Shown: positions 17,945-26,902 of the stretch, piece by piece | Layout of the letters: each line of letters opens with the position of its first letter | Position numbering within the stretch: position 1 is the stretch's first letter | DNA from: Oscillospiraceae bacterium | Lineage (GTDB): Bacteria > Bacillota > Clostridia > Oscillospirales > Ruminococcaceae | DNA length: 64,000 bases | Reading direction: 5' to 3' | Assembly (NCBI GenBank): GCA_016298065.1 | Contig: JAEDDN010000001.1 | Coordinates: forward strand, 124,001 to 188,000 | The notes under the pieces: model-generated | Database searches by the model: none | Seen by the model: the letters and a program-made list of their open reading frames with translations, nothing else | Told to the model about the DNA's origin: nothing | Position numbers and translations under genes: made by a program

Positions 17945-17980
17945 CAATATAAGTATAATTAAAAACACTTATATTGTCAA
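17945..17980 (-). promoter_or_regulatory. copA promoter overlapped by a 10-bp inverted repeat
   Basis: Minus-strand TTGACA (17975-17980), a 17-base spacer and TATACT (17952-17957). CAATATAAGT (17945-17954) and ACTTATATTG (17967-17976) form a perfect inverted repeat whose arms cover the -10 and the edge of the -35 element. This suits a copper-responsive repressor, but it does not match the CopY (TACANNTGTA) or CsoR box as I know them. Confidence 0.65.
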
Positions 17981-18044
17981 CCTATATAGATACTGCGCTT
18001 TAAAAAGGGAATTAACCCTTTAGGCTATACTAATAAAAAAACAC

Positions 18045-18073
18045 TTGACTTTTACATTAAAAAGACGTATTAT
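18045..18073 (+). promoter_or_regulatory. Promoter of the potABCD leader
   Basis: TTGACT, a 17-base spacer and TATTAT. Transcription would start near 18080, leaving a leader of about 280 bases before potA. Confidence 0.75.
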
Positions 18074-18078
18074 CATTA

Positions 18079-18359
18079 CTGGTACGCACAATTTTTGCAT
18101 CTGTGCTTCTAACCCTTGTTAAAGGCAGTTTAACAAAGGGTATTCCAACATCTAAACTTAATAATGATGTTCATGTTACGCAGTTCTTAACAGGAACCGT
18201 GACTTTTTTCATTTAAGTCTGTGAAGCTTATATACTGCAAATAGCTAAAAGGCTATTTTGCAAAAACTCTTTGCGGGGGATATAGGCTAGCGTAGCGTGG
18301 GTTCGCGCAGAGCTGTACTGGCTATACGTGGTCTTTGGCCGCAAAGGGGGATGCAAAAA
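18079..18359 (+). ncRNA. Structured 5' leader of potABCD (putative attenuator, class unknown)
   Basis: The leader contains hairpins GCACA/TGTGC (18086-18106), ACCCTTGTTAAA with TTTAACAAAGGGT (18112-18141), a terminator-like hairpin with T6 (18175-18209), TGCAAATAGC with GCTATTTTGCA (about 18227-18261), and a closing stem CTTTGCGG (18269-18276) with CCGCAAAG (18339-18346). The last stem abuts the potA ribosome site. The arrangement suggests transcription attenuation plus translational control, or a short stand-alone RNA ending at the first terminator. I do not recognise it as a known riboswitch class. Confidence 0.5.
18175..18209 (+). terminator. Terminator-like hairpin inside the pot leader
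   Basis: GTTACG-CA-GTTC pairs with GAAC-CGTGAC (one G-T pair, a 2-base bulge), loop TTAACAG, followed by TTTTTT. It lies 150 bases before potA in the same transcript. Confidence 0.65.
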
Positions 18360-19481
18360 ATGAAAGAAAATAATAATATCATAGAGTTAAAAAATATCGT
18401 TGTCGAATTTGACGGCGAAAGAGTGCTTGATAATTTATCACTTGCGATTAAGGATAAGGAATTTGTCACTCTTTTAGGTCCGTCAGGTTGCGGAAAAACT
18501 ACTACATTACGCATAATTGCCGGTTTCATTGAGCCGCAGGCGGGCGATGTTTTATTTCTCGGGGATAAAATCAATGGTGTTCCGCCTTACAAAAGGTCGG
18601 TTAACACCATTTTTCAGCGTTATGCGCTGTTTCCGCATTACAATGTTTTTGAAAACATTGCGTTTGGCTTAAGGGTTAAAAAGACTCCCGAAGCCGAAGT
18701 TAAAAAACAGGTTAGCGAAATGTTAAAGCTTGTAAACTTAGAGGGCTTTGAAAAGCGTAATGTTTCCAAGCTTTCGGGTGGTCAGCAACAACGTGTTGCC
18801 ATAGCGAGAGCAGTTATCAATAAGCCTAAGGTGCTTTTGCTTGACGAGCCTTTGGCAGCACTTGATTTAAAGCTTAGAAAGGATATGCAAAACGAGCTTA
18901 AAAATATACAAAAGAAGCTCGGCATTACCTTTATTTTCGTTACTCACGATCAAGAGGAAGCCCTTTCAATGTCTGATACCATTGTCGTTATGAACGAGGG
19001 TAAAATCCAGCAGATAGGAACTCCGCAGGATATATATAACGAGCCTAAAAATGCGTTTGTCGCTGACTTTATAGGCGAGTCTAATATTATAGACGGCGTT
19101 ATGGTAAAAGATTTTGTAGTAAAATTAGACGGACGTGAGTTTTCCTGCTTTGACAGCGGATTTGAAGAAAACGAAGAGGTAGACGTTGTAATAAGACCAG
19201 AGGACGTCGATATAGTGCCACCGATGCAGGGTATGCTTGAGGGTGAGGTTACTTCTCTTACCTTCAAAGGCGTACATTATGAGATAATAGTCGATATTGA
19301 AGGCTTTAAGTGGATGATTCAGACTACCGACGAACATAAGGTAGGGGAAACGGTAGGGCTTTATATAGAGCCTGACGCAATACATATAATGAAAAAATCC
19401 GAATATTCAGGTAAATACGGTGACTACAGCTCTTATAGCGATGAGATTGATATGCTAAATGAGCTTGAGGAGGACGAGTAA
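18360..19481 (+). CDS. potA: Spermidine/putrescine ABC transporter ATP-binding protein
   Basis: This ATPase powers the polyamine importer PotABCD. The 373-residue protein has Walker [10 protein letters not shown], the signature [14 protein letters not shown], Walker [12 protein letters not shown], and a C-terminal TOBE-type domain ([15 protein letters not shown]). I choose the ATG at 18360 because the GGGGG ribosome site lies nine bases upstream. The alternative ATG at 18351 touches that site. The first gene of a tight potABCD operon, its TAA overlaps the potB ATG by one base. The upstream leader could control its expression. Confidence 0.95.
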   Translation: MKENNNIIELKNIVVEFDGERVLDNLSLAIKDKEFVTLLGPSGCGKTTTLRIIAGFIEPQAGDVLFLGDKINGVPPYKRSVNTIFQRYALFPHYNVFENIAFGLRVKKTPEAEVKKQVSEMLKLVNLEGFEKRNVSKLSGGQQQRVAIARAVINKPKVLLLDEPLAALDLKLRKDMQNELKNIQKKLGITFIFVTHDQEEALSMSDTIVVMNEGKIQQIGTPQDIYNEPKNAFVADFIGESNIIDGVMVKDFVVKLDGREFSCFDSGFEENEEVDVVIRPEDVDIVPPMQGMLEGEVTSLTFKGVHYEIIVDIEGFKWMIQTTDEHKVGETVGLYIEPDAIHIMKKSEYSGKYGDYSSYSDEIDMLNELEEDE

Positions 19482-20302
19482 TGAAGCCTTCTCTTTTAAA
19501 CAGGATAATAAATGCGCCATATATTTTGTGGTCGGCAATTTTCATCGTAATACCGCTTTTTATCGTAGTTTATTATGCCTTTACCGACGCAAACGGAGCT
19601 TTAACCCTTCATAATATTTTTGAGCTTAAGGAATATAAGCACACATTCTTAATTTCTATATGGTATTCGGTTATAGCTACAGTTATAACGCTTATCATCT
19701 CTTATCCGTTTGCTTATATTATGTCCAGAAAAAGTGTCAACAAACAGCAAATGATGATGATGCTTGTTATGCTCCCGATGTGGATGAACTTACTTATCAG
19801 GACATATTCGTGGATGAATATTTTAGAAAAAACAGGCATTATAAACACACTGCTCGGATATATGGGGCTTTCACCGTTAAAACTAATAGGTACACCGGGT
19901 GCGGTTATTTTAGGTATGGTTTACAACTATGTGCCATATATGATTTTGCCGATTTATTCGGTTATGTCTAAAATTGAGCCGTCACTTTTGGAGGCGGCGG
20001 AGGACTTGGGCTCAAACGGCTTTATGAAGCTTAAAAAGGTCATTTTTCCTTTAAGTCTGCCCGGCGTTGTATCCGGTATTACTATGGTGTTTGTACCTTC
20101 TGTCAGTACCTTTTACATTTCACAAAAGCTCGGCGGCGGCAAAATAATGCTTATAGGCGACGCCATAGAGCGACAGATACAAACCTCTTACAACTATAAT
20201 TTAGGCGCATCTTTGTCGCTTATACTTATGATACTTATTCTAATCAGTATGGCTATAATGAATAGGTTTACTTCCTCAGAGGACGGAGGTATCATAGTAT
20301 GA
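19481..20302 (+). CDS. potB: Spermidine/putrescine ABC transporter permease PotB
   Basis: One of the two membrane subunits of the polyamine importer. The 273-residue protein has six predicted helices and the permease coupling motif EAAEDLGSNGFMKLKKVIFP (the EAA loop), which contacts PotA. The start overlaps the end of potA (TAATG), and the gene ends in TGA overlapping the potC ATG, which points to translational coupling. The TGA stop is useful as evidence that UGA is a normal stop in this genome. Confidence 0.95.
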   Translation: MKPSLLNRIINAPYILWSAIFIVIPLFIVVYYAFTDANGALTLHNIFELKEYKHTFLISIWYSVIATVITLIISYPFAYIMSRKSVNKQQMMMMLVMLPMWMNLLIRTYSWMNILEKTGIINTLLGYMGLSPLKLIGTPGAVILGMVYNYVPYMILPIYSVMSKIEPSLLEAAEDLGSNGFMKLKKVIFPLSLPGVVSGITMVFVPSVSTFYISQKLGGGKIMLIGDAIERQIQTSYNYNLGASLSLILMILILISMAIMNRFTSSEDGGIIV

Positions 20303-21093
20303 AGACGCTCTCAAAAATCTTTACGGCGCTTATGTTCTTATTTTTGTACGCTCCGCTTTTGGTTATGGTGTTTTTCTCTTTTAACGAATCAAAAAGCACC
20401 TCGGTGTTTACTGGATTTTCGCTTAAATGGTACAGCGAGCTTTTAAACAGCAGCGACACAATAACTGCTTTAAAAAACACCCTTATATTAGCGGTGCTTT
20501 CGGCGGTTATTGCAACCTTGCTCGGTACGCTTGCGGCGGTGGGTATTTATAATATGCGCTCTAAGGTATGGAGTAGCTCTATAATGAGCGTAACCAATAT
20601 CCCTATGATGAACCCGGATATTGTTACAGGTGTTTCGCTTATGCTTTTGTTTGTGTTTGTGGGCAGACTTATAGGGGCGATAACCTCGCTTAACTTTTTT
20701 ACCTTGCTCATAGCGCATATAACCTTTAACTTACCGTATGTAATATTAAATGTTTTACCTAAGTTAAATCAAACCGATCCGCATCTGGCGGAGGCGGCGC
20801 AGGATTTAGGCTGTACTCCGATAAAATCCTTTTTCAAGGTGGTTTTACCGGCGATTTATTCGGGAATATTATCGGGCTTTTTAATGGCGTTTACTTTATC
20901 GCTTGACGATTTTGTAATCAGCTATTATACAACAGGTGCAGATTTTCAGACCCTGCCCTTAAAAATATTCTCAATGACCAAAAAGGTAGTAAAGCCCGAT
21001 ATGTATGCGCTGTCATCGGTTATTTTTATAACGGTTTTGGTATTGCTTTTAATTATTAACATAGGGCAAATACGCACAAGAAAGTCAAATTAA
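20299..21093 (+). CDS. potC: Spermidine/putrescine ABC transporter permease PotC
   Basis: The second membrane subunit, 264 residues with six helices and the EAA loop EAAQDLGCTPIKSFFKVVLP. It overlaps potB by four bases (ATGA) and is followed after 28 bases by potD. PotB and PotC form the heterodimeric channel for polyamines delivered by PotD. Family members can also transport other small cations, so the exact substrate is inferred from operon type. Confidence 0.95.
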   Translation: MKTLSKIFTALMFLFLYAPLLVMVFFSFNESKSTSVFTGFSLKWYSELLNSSDTITALKNTLILAVLSAVIATLLGTLAAVGIYNMRSKVWSSSIMSVTNIPMMNPDIVTGVSLMLLFVFVGRLIGAITSLNFFTLLIAHITFNLPYVILNVLPKLNQTDPHLAEAAQDLGCTPIKSFFKVVLPAIYSGILSGFLMAFTLSLDDFVISYYTTGADFQTLPLKIFSMTKKVVKPDMYALSSVIFITVLVLLLIINIGQIRTRKSN

Positions 21094-21121
21094 AATTTAT
21101 TGTTTTTGAAAGGAATAAAAA

Positions 21122-22234
21122 ATGAAAAAAATCTTATCTTTATTTGTTTCGGTATGTCTTATAGCTACAATGTGTACTTTATTTACAGGTTGCGGAGCAG
21201 ATAATAACAAGCTCGAAAACGTAACAGGAACTTACACCAGAGATTACGAGGGAACAACTTTAAACGTGTTTAACTGGGGAGAATACATCTCCAACGGAAG
21301 CGAAGGCTCGCTTGACGTTAACAAGGCGTTTGAAAATTTAACAGGCATTAAGGTTAATTACACAACCTTTGAAAGCAACGAGGCTATGTACTCAAAATTA
21401 AAAAGCGGTGCGGTATCTTATGATATAGTAATCCCGTCCGACTATATGATTGAGCGTATGATAAGCGAGGATATGCTTCAAAAGGTTGACCTATCAAAGA
21501 TTGATAACTATAAATATATTGCTGACGATTATAAAGGACTTTACTTTGACCCTAATGATGAATATTCCGTACCCTATAACGTAGGTATGGTAGGACTTAT
21601 CTACAACACCACAATGGTAGACGATGAGGTAGATAGCTGGAGTATTTTATGGGACGAAAAGTATAAAGACGAGATACTTACCTTTAATAATCCCCGTGAC
21701 GCTTTTGCAATCGCACAGTTCTTGCTCGGACAGGACATTAACTCTACAGACAAAGCTGACTGGGATAAGGCGGCTGACTTATTAAAGGAGCAGTCAGACG
21801 TTTTGCAGGCAAGGGTAATGGACGAGGTTTACAACAAGATGGAATCGGCAAACGCCGCCATAGCTCCTTACTACGCAGGCGACTATCTGACGATGTATGA
21901 AAACAACGAGGATTTAGCATTTGTATACCCAAAAGAGGGAACAAATATATTTGTAGACTCTGTTTGTATTCCGTCCAATGCAAAAAACTATGAAGCGGCT
22001 TTAATGTATATAAACTTTTTGCTTGAACCTGAAATAGCGCTTGCAAACGCAGAATATATCTGCTACGCTTCGCCAAATACTTCGGTTATAAACAATGACG
22101 ATTACACCTTTAAGGGAAATGAGATTTTATATCCTACAGAAGATAAAAAACCTAAAACCGAATACTTCCACGATTTAGACAGCGATATTCGTTCATACTA
22201 TGAATCCCTTTGGGAAGAAGTATTAAGGTCATAA
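21122..22234 (+). CDS. potD: Spermidine/putrescine-binding lipoprotein PotD
   Basis: The extracellular substrate-binding protein. The signal peptide ends in the lipobox FTGC (about residue 24), so it is anchored by Lgt. The mature part has LNVFNWGEYI, then YDIVIPSDYMIERM and YSVPYNVGMVGLIYN, all typical of PotD/PotF, with aromatic and acidic residues forming the polyamine pocket. Its 370 residues are normal. It is the last gene of the operon and is followed by a strong bidirectional terminator shared with convergent thiT. Confidence 0.95.
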   Translation: MKKILSLFVSVCLIATMCTLFTGCGADNNKLENVTGTYTRDYEGTTLNVFNWGEYISNGSEGSLDVNKAFENLTGIKVNYTTFESNEAMYSKLKSGAVSYDIVIPSDYMIERMISEDMLQKVDLSKIDNYKYIADDYKGLYFDPNDEYSVPYNVGMVGLIYNTTMVDDEVDSWSILWDEKYKDEILTFNNPRDAFAIAQFLLGQDINSTDKADWDKAADLLKEQSDVLQARVMDEVYNKMESANAAIAPYYAGDYLTMYENNEDLAFVYPKEGTNIFVDSVCIPSNAKNYEAALMYINFLLEPEIALANAEYICYASPNTSVINNDDYTFKGNEILYPTEDKKPKTEYFHDLDSDIRSYYESLWEEVLRS

Positions 22235-22243
22235 TAGTTCTAA

Positions 22244-22276
22244 AAAAGCCCTCCTGCATAAAGCAGGAGGGCTTTT
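22244..22276. terminator. Bidirectional terminator between potD and thiT
   Basis: AAAAGCCCTCCTGC and its exact complement form a 14-bp stem with a 5-base loop and A/T runs on both sides. Confidence 0.94.
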
Positions 22277-22285
22277 ATGTTTTAA

Positions 22286-22924
22286 TTAAGCTTTAGTAGA
22301 GCCGTGTTTTTCGGCTACAATAGGAATAAACGATACGATAACTGCAACTATTGTCGTTATTATAATTTCCGGTACCATATAAAGTCCGTTATAAACGGCC
22401 GAATACAAAAGATATAAAGGTTGTCCGCTAAAATGGTCTAACACTGTTTGACCAAAGGTGTAACCCTCTTGACTGAAGAACCACTCAGCCCACTGACCGA
22501 AGAATATGTATCCGGAAATAAAGTGGCATAAAAATCTTGCAAGCAAAGCAATAAGTGTACCGAAAAGATAAGCAAACTGCGGACGTTTAAACTTGTTTCT
22601 GAACATTCCTCCGATACCTATTACCGTGTAGGCTAAAAGATAATCGAAAATAACAGCTCCGATAACAGTTGCTACGGAAAGACCTTTTAAATCGCCGAAG
22701 CTAATTCCTTGTATAAGCTGTAAAAGGCTGTATACAAAGGCAGAAAACAGTCCCCATTTTACACCGTAGCGGTATGAAACAATAATTAACGGTAACATAC
22801 TGCAAAGCGTAACCGTTCCGCCGAAGGGCAGGTGAAACAGCGGTACAAACGACAGTATTACCGCTATCGCAATAAGCAAAGCTGTCTCAACTAACTTGCG
22901 TGTTTGTGTGTTTGTGTTTGACAT
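22286..22924 (-). CDS. thiT: ECF transporter S component ThiT (thiamine)
   Basis: The membrane-embedded substrate-binding subunit of an energy-coupling-factor thiamine importer, which works with shared EcfA/A'/T encoded elsewhere. The 212-residue protein has six hydrophobic segments and the ThiT (YuaJ) features GGTVTLCSMLPLIIVSYRYG, FVYSLLQLIQG and FDYLLAYTVIG. The assignment is strongly backed by a TPP riboswitch in the 5' leader. It has a GAGGAA ribosome site. The gene is monocistronic and convergent with potD. Confidence 0.93.
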   Translation of the reverse strand: MSNTNTQTRKLVETALLIAIAVILSFVPLFHLPFGGTVTLCSMLPLIIVSYRYGVKWGLFSAFVYSLLQLIQGISFGDLKGLSVATVIGAVIFDYLLAYTVIGIGGMFRNKFKRPQFAYLFGTLIALLARFLCHFISGYIFFGQWAEWFFSQEGYTFGQTVLDHFSGQPLYLLYSAVYNGLYMVPEIIITTIVAVIVSFIPIVAEKHGSTKA

Positions 22925-22974
22925 AGAAATTCCTCATTTCAAATAAATTTGAAACCCCTTTGTAAATAGTCATT

Positions 22975-23007
22975 AAAAAAACTCACAAGATAAACCCTTG
23001 TGAGCCA
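22975..23007 (-). terminator. Expression-platform terminator of the TPP riboswitch
   Basis: On the minus strand, CTCACAAG pairs with CTTGTGAG across a 7-base loop, followed by seven T, between the aptamer and thiT. Ligand binding would favour this terminator. Confidence 0.85.
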
Positions 23008-23030
23008 AATAGTAAAGTATTGAAAATAAC

Positions 23031-23117
23031 AATCTTCCTACGTTGGGATTATCCACTCAGGTTAAAAGGGTTGAAAGCGTGCGCTTTCTCTCAGCCGTTT
23101 AAAGCACCCCTGATTTC
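23031..23117 (-). ncRNA. TPP riboswitch (THI element) controlling thiT
   Basis: On the minus strand the conserved pieces occur in order: CAGGGGTGC, GGCTGAGAG, AACCCTTTTAACCTGA, GGATAAT and AACGTAGG, closed by the pairing AATC/GATT. A P3 hairpin AAAGCGCACGCTTT is inserted between the CTGAGA and ACCCTTT segments. The terminator follows 25 bases later. Thiamine pyrophosphate should reduce thiT expression. Confidence 0.96.
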
Positions 23118-23124
23118 AAAAGAT

Positions 23125-23153
23125 ATTATATATAAAATACATTTTCTTGTCAA
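23125..23153 (-). promoter_or_regulatory. Promoter of the TPP riboswitch-thiT transcript
   Basis: A consensus TTGACA, 17-base spacer and TATAAT on the minus strand, directly upstream of the aptamer. Confidence 0.85.
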
Positions 23154-23191
23154 GTGCTTTGTTTTTAAGCAAGAGAATTAAGGTAATTTAA

Positions 23192-23220
23192 TTGCTATTA
23201 TATGTTGTTTATGTTATAAT
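23192..23220 (+). promoter_or_regulatory. Putative fhs promoter (upstream copy)
   Basis: TTGCTA, 17-base spacer and TATAAT, about 290 bases before fhs. The TATAAT lies inside the first copy of a 36-bp repeat. The second copy at 23370 repeats the TATAAT (23377-23382) without a good -35. Confidence 0.55.
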
Positions 23221-23405
23221 AACCTTAGTTTAGTCTGCACCTTTGGTGCCGACAAGCTTACGCTTAAAAAATCCTTTAAGGATTTTAACTAAGAACATTT
23301 TAACTAAAAAGATGCCGTGATAAACACGGCTGTGGCTAAACGCCACCGACAAAGGCTTGCGCCTTTGGTTTTATGTTATAATAACCTTAGTTTAGTCTGC
23401 ACCTT
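23208..23405. repeat. 36-bp direct repeat flanking a chain of short hairpins in the fhs leader
   Basis: 23208-23243 and 23370-23405 are identical (they begin TTTATGTTATAATAACC). Between them lie small perfect hairpins: GCACC/GGTGC, AAAATCCTT/AAGGATTTT, GCCGTG/CACGGC, GTGGC/GCCAC and AAAGGC/GCCTTT. No folate riboswitch motif is recognisable. It may be a duplicated leader or a repeat insertion. Confidence 0.75.
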
Positions 23406-23505
23406 ATGCGCAAACAGACTTAGTCTAAAAAACTTTATAATAACTTTAACTGTAGCAATATTTTTACTTTAAAAACAATTATTTATGTTTTGGGGGAATA
23501 ATAAA

Positions 23506-25182
23506 ATGAAAAGCGATATCGAAATTGCTCAAAGCGCAACGATGAAACCTATTACCGAGATAGCAGAGGGTTTGGGAATAAATCCTGATTATCTTGAACC
23601 CTACGGAAAATATAAAGCAAAATTAAGTGATGAGCTTTATGAGTCGTTAAAGGATAAACAAAACGGCAAGCTTATTTTGGTAACAGCAGTAAACCCAACT
23701 CCTGCAGGTGAAGGTAAAACCACAATTTCCGTAGGCTTGGGACAATCGCTTTCAAAAACAGGCAGAAAAGCAGTAATTGCTTTAAGAGAGCCGTCTTTAG
23801 GACCGGTATTCGGCTTAAAGGGCGGTGCGGCCGGAGGCGGTTACGCTCAGGTAGTGCCGATGGAGGATATAAACCTGCACTTTACGGGCGATATGCACGC
23901 CATTACTACGGCAAACAGCTTGCTTAGTGCGGTTATTGATAATCACCTTCATTTCGGGAATGAGCTTAACATAGATACAAGGCGCATTTTGTTTAAACGT
24001 GCAGTTGATATGAACGACAGAGCTTTGCGCTTTGTAACGGTGGGTCTCGGCGGTAAAATAAACGGCTATCCGAGAGAGGACGGCTATCAGATTACCGTTG
24101 CCAGCGAAATTATGGCTATCCTTTGCCTTGCAAGCGATATTCACGACCTAAAGGAAAGACTCGGCAACATCTTAATAGCTTACAGCACGGATAATAAGCC
24201 GATATTTGCAAGAGATTTGGGCGTTCACGGCGCTATGGCGGCTGTTTTAAAGGACGCTATAAAGCCTAATCTTGTACAGACGCTCGAAAATACTCCTGCC
24301 ATTGTTCACGGCGGACCTTTTGCCAATATAGCTCACGGCTGTAACTCTGTAAAAGCTACAAAGCTTGCTTTAAAGCTTGCAGATTACGTTGTAACCGAAG
24401 CAGGTTTCGGCTCTGACTTAGGCGCTGAAAAGTTTTTTGACATCAAGTGCCGTAAAGCCGGTTTATCACCCGACTGTGTGGTTTTGGTAGCTACAATAAG
24501 AGCTATGAAATATAACGGCGGTGTTTTAAAGGAAAACTTAATCGAAGAAAACACCGAAGCACTTAAAAAAGGTATAGTAAACCTAAAGGTACACATTGAA
24601 AATATGCGTAAGTTCGGAGTACCTGTAGTTGTAGCAATAAACCGCTTTACCAAAGATACCGAAGCAGAAATTCAGATTGTAAAAGATTTTTGTCGTGAAA
24701 TGGGCGTTAAGGTTTCCTTGGCGGAAATCTTTAAAAAAGGCTCTGCGGGCGGAGTTGAGCTTGCAGATATGGTTTGCGATACAATAGAAGAAAATAAAGG
24801 CACAACACACTTTGCTCCGATATATGATGAGAACCTTTCTATTGAGGAAAAGGTTTTAACCTTAGCTAAAGAAATTTATCGTGCGGATAATGTTATCTAT
24901 ACAAAAAAAGCTCAAAAGGCTATAGCCGATATTAAAGCAATCGGTCTTGATAAAATGCCTATTTGCGTTGCGAAAACACAGTATTCGCTGTCGGACGATC
25001 CTACAAAATTAGGCGCACCGACAAACTTTGACATAACGGTAAGCGACGTAAAGGTGTCCGCAGGCGCAGGCTTTATAGTAATCTATACCGGCGATATTAT
25101 GACAATGCCGGGCTTGCCGAAATCTCCTGCGGCTTTAAAGATAGACATTGATGACAAGGGTAAGATAGTAGGATTATTCTAA
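23506..25182 (+). CDS. fhs: Formate--tetrahydrofolate ligase
   Basis: Fhs makes 10-formyl-THF from formate, THF and ATP. It feeds purine synthesis and reductive C1 metabolism together with FolD (2.0 kb). The 558-residue protein shows the ATP-binding loop [51 protein letters not shown] and [16 protein letters not shown] start it at the ATG eight bases after GGGGG. A TTG- or ATG-type start seven codons upstream lies before that site. It is preceded by a long hairpin-rich leader and followed closely by a rodA-like gene. Confidence 0.97.
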   Translation: MKSDIEIAQSATMKPITEIAEGLGINPDYLEPYGKYKAKLSDELYESLKDKQNGKLILVTAVNPTPAGEGKTTISVGLGQSLSKTGRKAVIALREPSLGPVFGLKGGAAGGGYAQVVPMEDINLHFTGDMHAITTANSLLSAVIDNHLHFGNELNIDTRRILFKRAVDMNDRALRFVTVGLGGKINGYPREDGYQITVASEIMAILCLASDIHDLKERLGNILIAYSTDNKPIFARDLGVHGAMAAVLKDAIKPNLVQTLENTPAIVHGGPFANIAHGCNSVKATKLALKLADYVVTEAGFGSDLGAEKFFDIKCRKAGLSPDCVVLVATIRAMKYNGGVLKENLIEENTEALKKGIVNLKVHIENMRKFGVPVVVAINRFTKDTEAEIQIVKDFCREMGVKVSLAEIFKKGSAGGVELADMVCDTIEENKGTTHFAPIYDENLSIEEKVLTLAKEIYRADNVIYTKKAQKAIADIKAIGLDKMPICVAKTQYSLSDDPTKLGAPTNFDITVSDVKVSAGAGFIVIYTGDIMTMPGLPKSPAALKIDIDDKGKIVGLF

Positions 25183-25208
25183 AAATACGAAAGGGCTTAT
25201 GTTGTCAG

Positions 25209-26342
25209 GTGAGAAACAAGTTAAATGTTTTTTTAAATATGGTAAAAACAACCGATAAGGTACTTTTACTTATATGTATCTGCTTGTCGGGTATAAGTTG
25301 TCTTATGATGGTTTCTATTGTTTATCAGGGCTTTGAGGAACAAAGAACCTTTATAGTACAGCTTGTATCGGTTTTTATAGGTATAATTGCCGCTATAGGA
25401 ATATCCTTTTTAGACTACAGAATTGTGGCGAGAATGTGGCCTGTTTATACATTTTTAGTGCTTCTTTTGCTGTTGCTCGTAAGGTTTTCGCCTTTAGGGT
25501 ATCAGGTGCCGGGAAGCGACAATAAAGCGTGGCTTCAAATAGGTCCTATACTTTTTCAGCCGTCAGAGCTTTTAAAGCTGGCCTTTATATATACTTTTTC
25601 GCTTCATCTGTCAAGGGTGAAGGAAAGAATAAATTATTTATCCACCTTTTTGCTTTTGTGCCTTCACGGTGCAGTACCCACTATGCTTATAGTTTTGCTT
25701 CAAAAGGATTACGGCTCGGCGCTTGTATTTGTGGCAATTTTTATTGTTATGCTTTTTTCCGCAGGCTTATCGTGGAAGCTCTTTGCAATAGGCATAGGAG
25801 CAACGGCGCTTATATCGCCGATAGTGTGGATTTATCTTGTCCCGGATTATATAAAAACAAGGTTTGAGGTTGCTTGGTCGCCCCAAATCGACAAAGCCGG
25901 AGCAGGTATGCAACAGTATAAAGGGCGTATTGCCTTAGGCTCGGGCAAGCTTACCGGCAGAGGACTTTTTACCGACGGACTTTATAATTTCCCTGCAAGA
26001 CACAATGATATGATATTTGCTTATATAGGTCAAACCTTAGGCTTTGTGGGCTGTATGATAGTGGCTATCGGGCTTGTGGTTTTGATGACTAAAATATTAT
26101 TTGTAGGCAAAAAAGCAGTTGACGACGAGGGCAGGTTTATCTGCGTAGGAGTATTTGCGGTTTTGTTTTTCCAGTCCATAATAAATATAGGCTTAGTACT
26201 TTGCGTAATTCCCGTTATAGGAGTTACTTTGCCGTTTGTAAGTGCCGGAGGTTCGTCTGCGCTTGTGTCGTATATGGCTATAGGTATGGTCTTGGGAGTT
26301 CACAGGCAGTACGCAAACCAAACGCTGTATGAGAATAAATAA
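25209..26342 (+). CDS. FtsW/RodA/SpoVE family glycosyltransferase, RodA-like
   Basis: A SEDS-family membrane protein (377 residues, about ten helices) that polymerises lipid II into peptidoglycan with a partner PBP. Family landmarks: NKAWLQIGPILFQPSELLKL, LQKDYGSALV, GSGKLTGRGLF, NDMIFAYIGQTLGF and a C-terminal VSAGGSSALVSYMAIGMVLG. Without mre or fts neighbours I cannot decide between RodA (elongation) and another paralogue, though the sequence reads most like RodA. The start is uncertain. The GTG used here lies inside AGGTGAG, and the next ATG (25239) has no ribosome site. Confidence 0.88.
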   Translation: MRNKLNVFLNMVKTTDKVLLLICICLSGISCLMMVSIVYQGFEEQRTFIVQLVSVFIGIIAAIGISFLDYRIVARMWPVYTFLVLLLLLLVRFSPLGYQVPGSDNKAWLQIGPILFQPSELLKLAFIYTFSLHLSRVKERINYLSTFLLLCLHGAVPTMLIVLLQKDYGSALVFVAIFIVMLFSAGLSWKLFAIGIGATALISPIVWIYLVPDYIKTRFEVAWSPQIDKAGAGMQQYKGRIALGSGKLTGRGLFTDGLYNFPARHNDMIFAYIGQTLGFVGCMIVAIGLVVLMTKILFVGKKAVDDEGRFICVGVFAVLFFQSIINIGLVLCVIPVIGVTLPFVSAGGSSALVSYMAIGMVLGVHRQYANQTLYENK

Positions 26343-26355
26343 AGAGGTGCTAAGT

Positions 26356-26901
26356 ATGCGTGTAATTTCAGGCAGTGCCAGAGGAAGAAAGCTAAAAACC
26401 CTCGAAGGTATGGATACAAGACCCACGACCGACAGAGTTAAGGAGGGCTTTTTTAACATAGTGCAGTTTGACGTTCCGGCAAGCAGGTTTTTAGACTTGT
26501 TTTCGGGTTCCGGTCAGATAGGAATAGAAGCGTTAAGCAGAGGTGCAGATTACGTTTGGTTTAATGACCAAAGCAAAAACGCAAGACAGATAATTTCAGA
26601 AAATTTAAATCACGTCGGCTTTTTAAAAAATGCGAAGGTAACCTCGCTTGATTATAAAGCCTTGCTTTCAAACTGTAAGGAAACGTTTGATATAGCATAT
26701 CTTGATCCGCCGTATAACATGGGGATATTAAACGAAGCCCTGCCACTGACGGCAAAACTTATGTCAGACAGAGGAATAATAGTGTGCGAGCATTTACTTT
26801 CCGATACACTTCCCGAAAAGATAGAGGATTTTGTCTTAAAAAAGAGATATAAATACGGAAAAATACATTTAAGTCTTTACAAAAAGGAGGAAGTTATTTA
26901 A
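26356..26901 (+). CDS. rsmD: 16S rRNA (guanine(966)-N(2))-methyltransferase
   Basis: RsmD methylates G966 of 16S rRNA in the assembled 30S subunit. It has the start MRVISGSARGRKLKT, the THRPTTDRVKEGFFN-like DTRPTTDRVKEGFFNIV, the SAM site DLFSGSGQIGIEALSRGA and the catalytic LDPPYN. Its 181 residues are normal. I start it at the ATG with AGAGG upstream. An earlier ATG overlaps the previous gene's end. It is followed one base later by coaD, the conserved rsmD-coaD pair of Firmicutes. Confidence 0.95.
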   Translation: MRVISGSARGRKLKTLEGMDTRPTTDRVKEGFFNIVQFDVPASRFLDLFSGSGQIGIEALSRGADYVWFNDQSKNARQIISENLNHVGFLKNAKVTSLDYKALLSNCKETFDIAYLDPPYNMGILNEALPLTAKLMSDRGIIVCEHLLSDTLPEKIEDFVLKKRYKYGKIHLSLYKKEEVI

Positions 26902-26902
26902 A

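Noticed and set aside
18079-18209. 6S RNA or SRP RNA before potA
   Set aside because: I see neither the long central-bubble hairpin of 6S nor the conserved SRP loop. The fold is a row of small hairpins.
23208-23505. THF riboswitch before fhs
   Set aside because: The conserved folate-aptamer segments could not be found. Only simple hairpins and a repeat are present.
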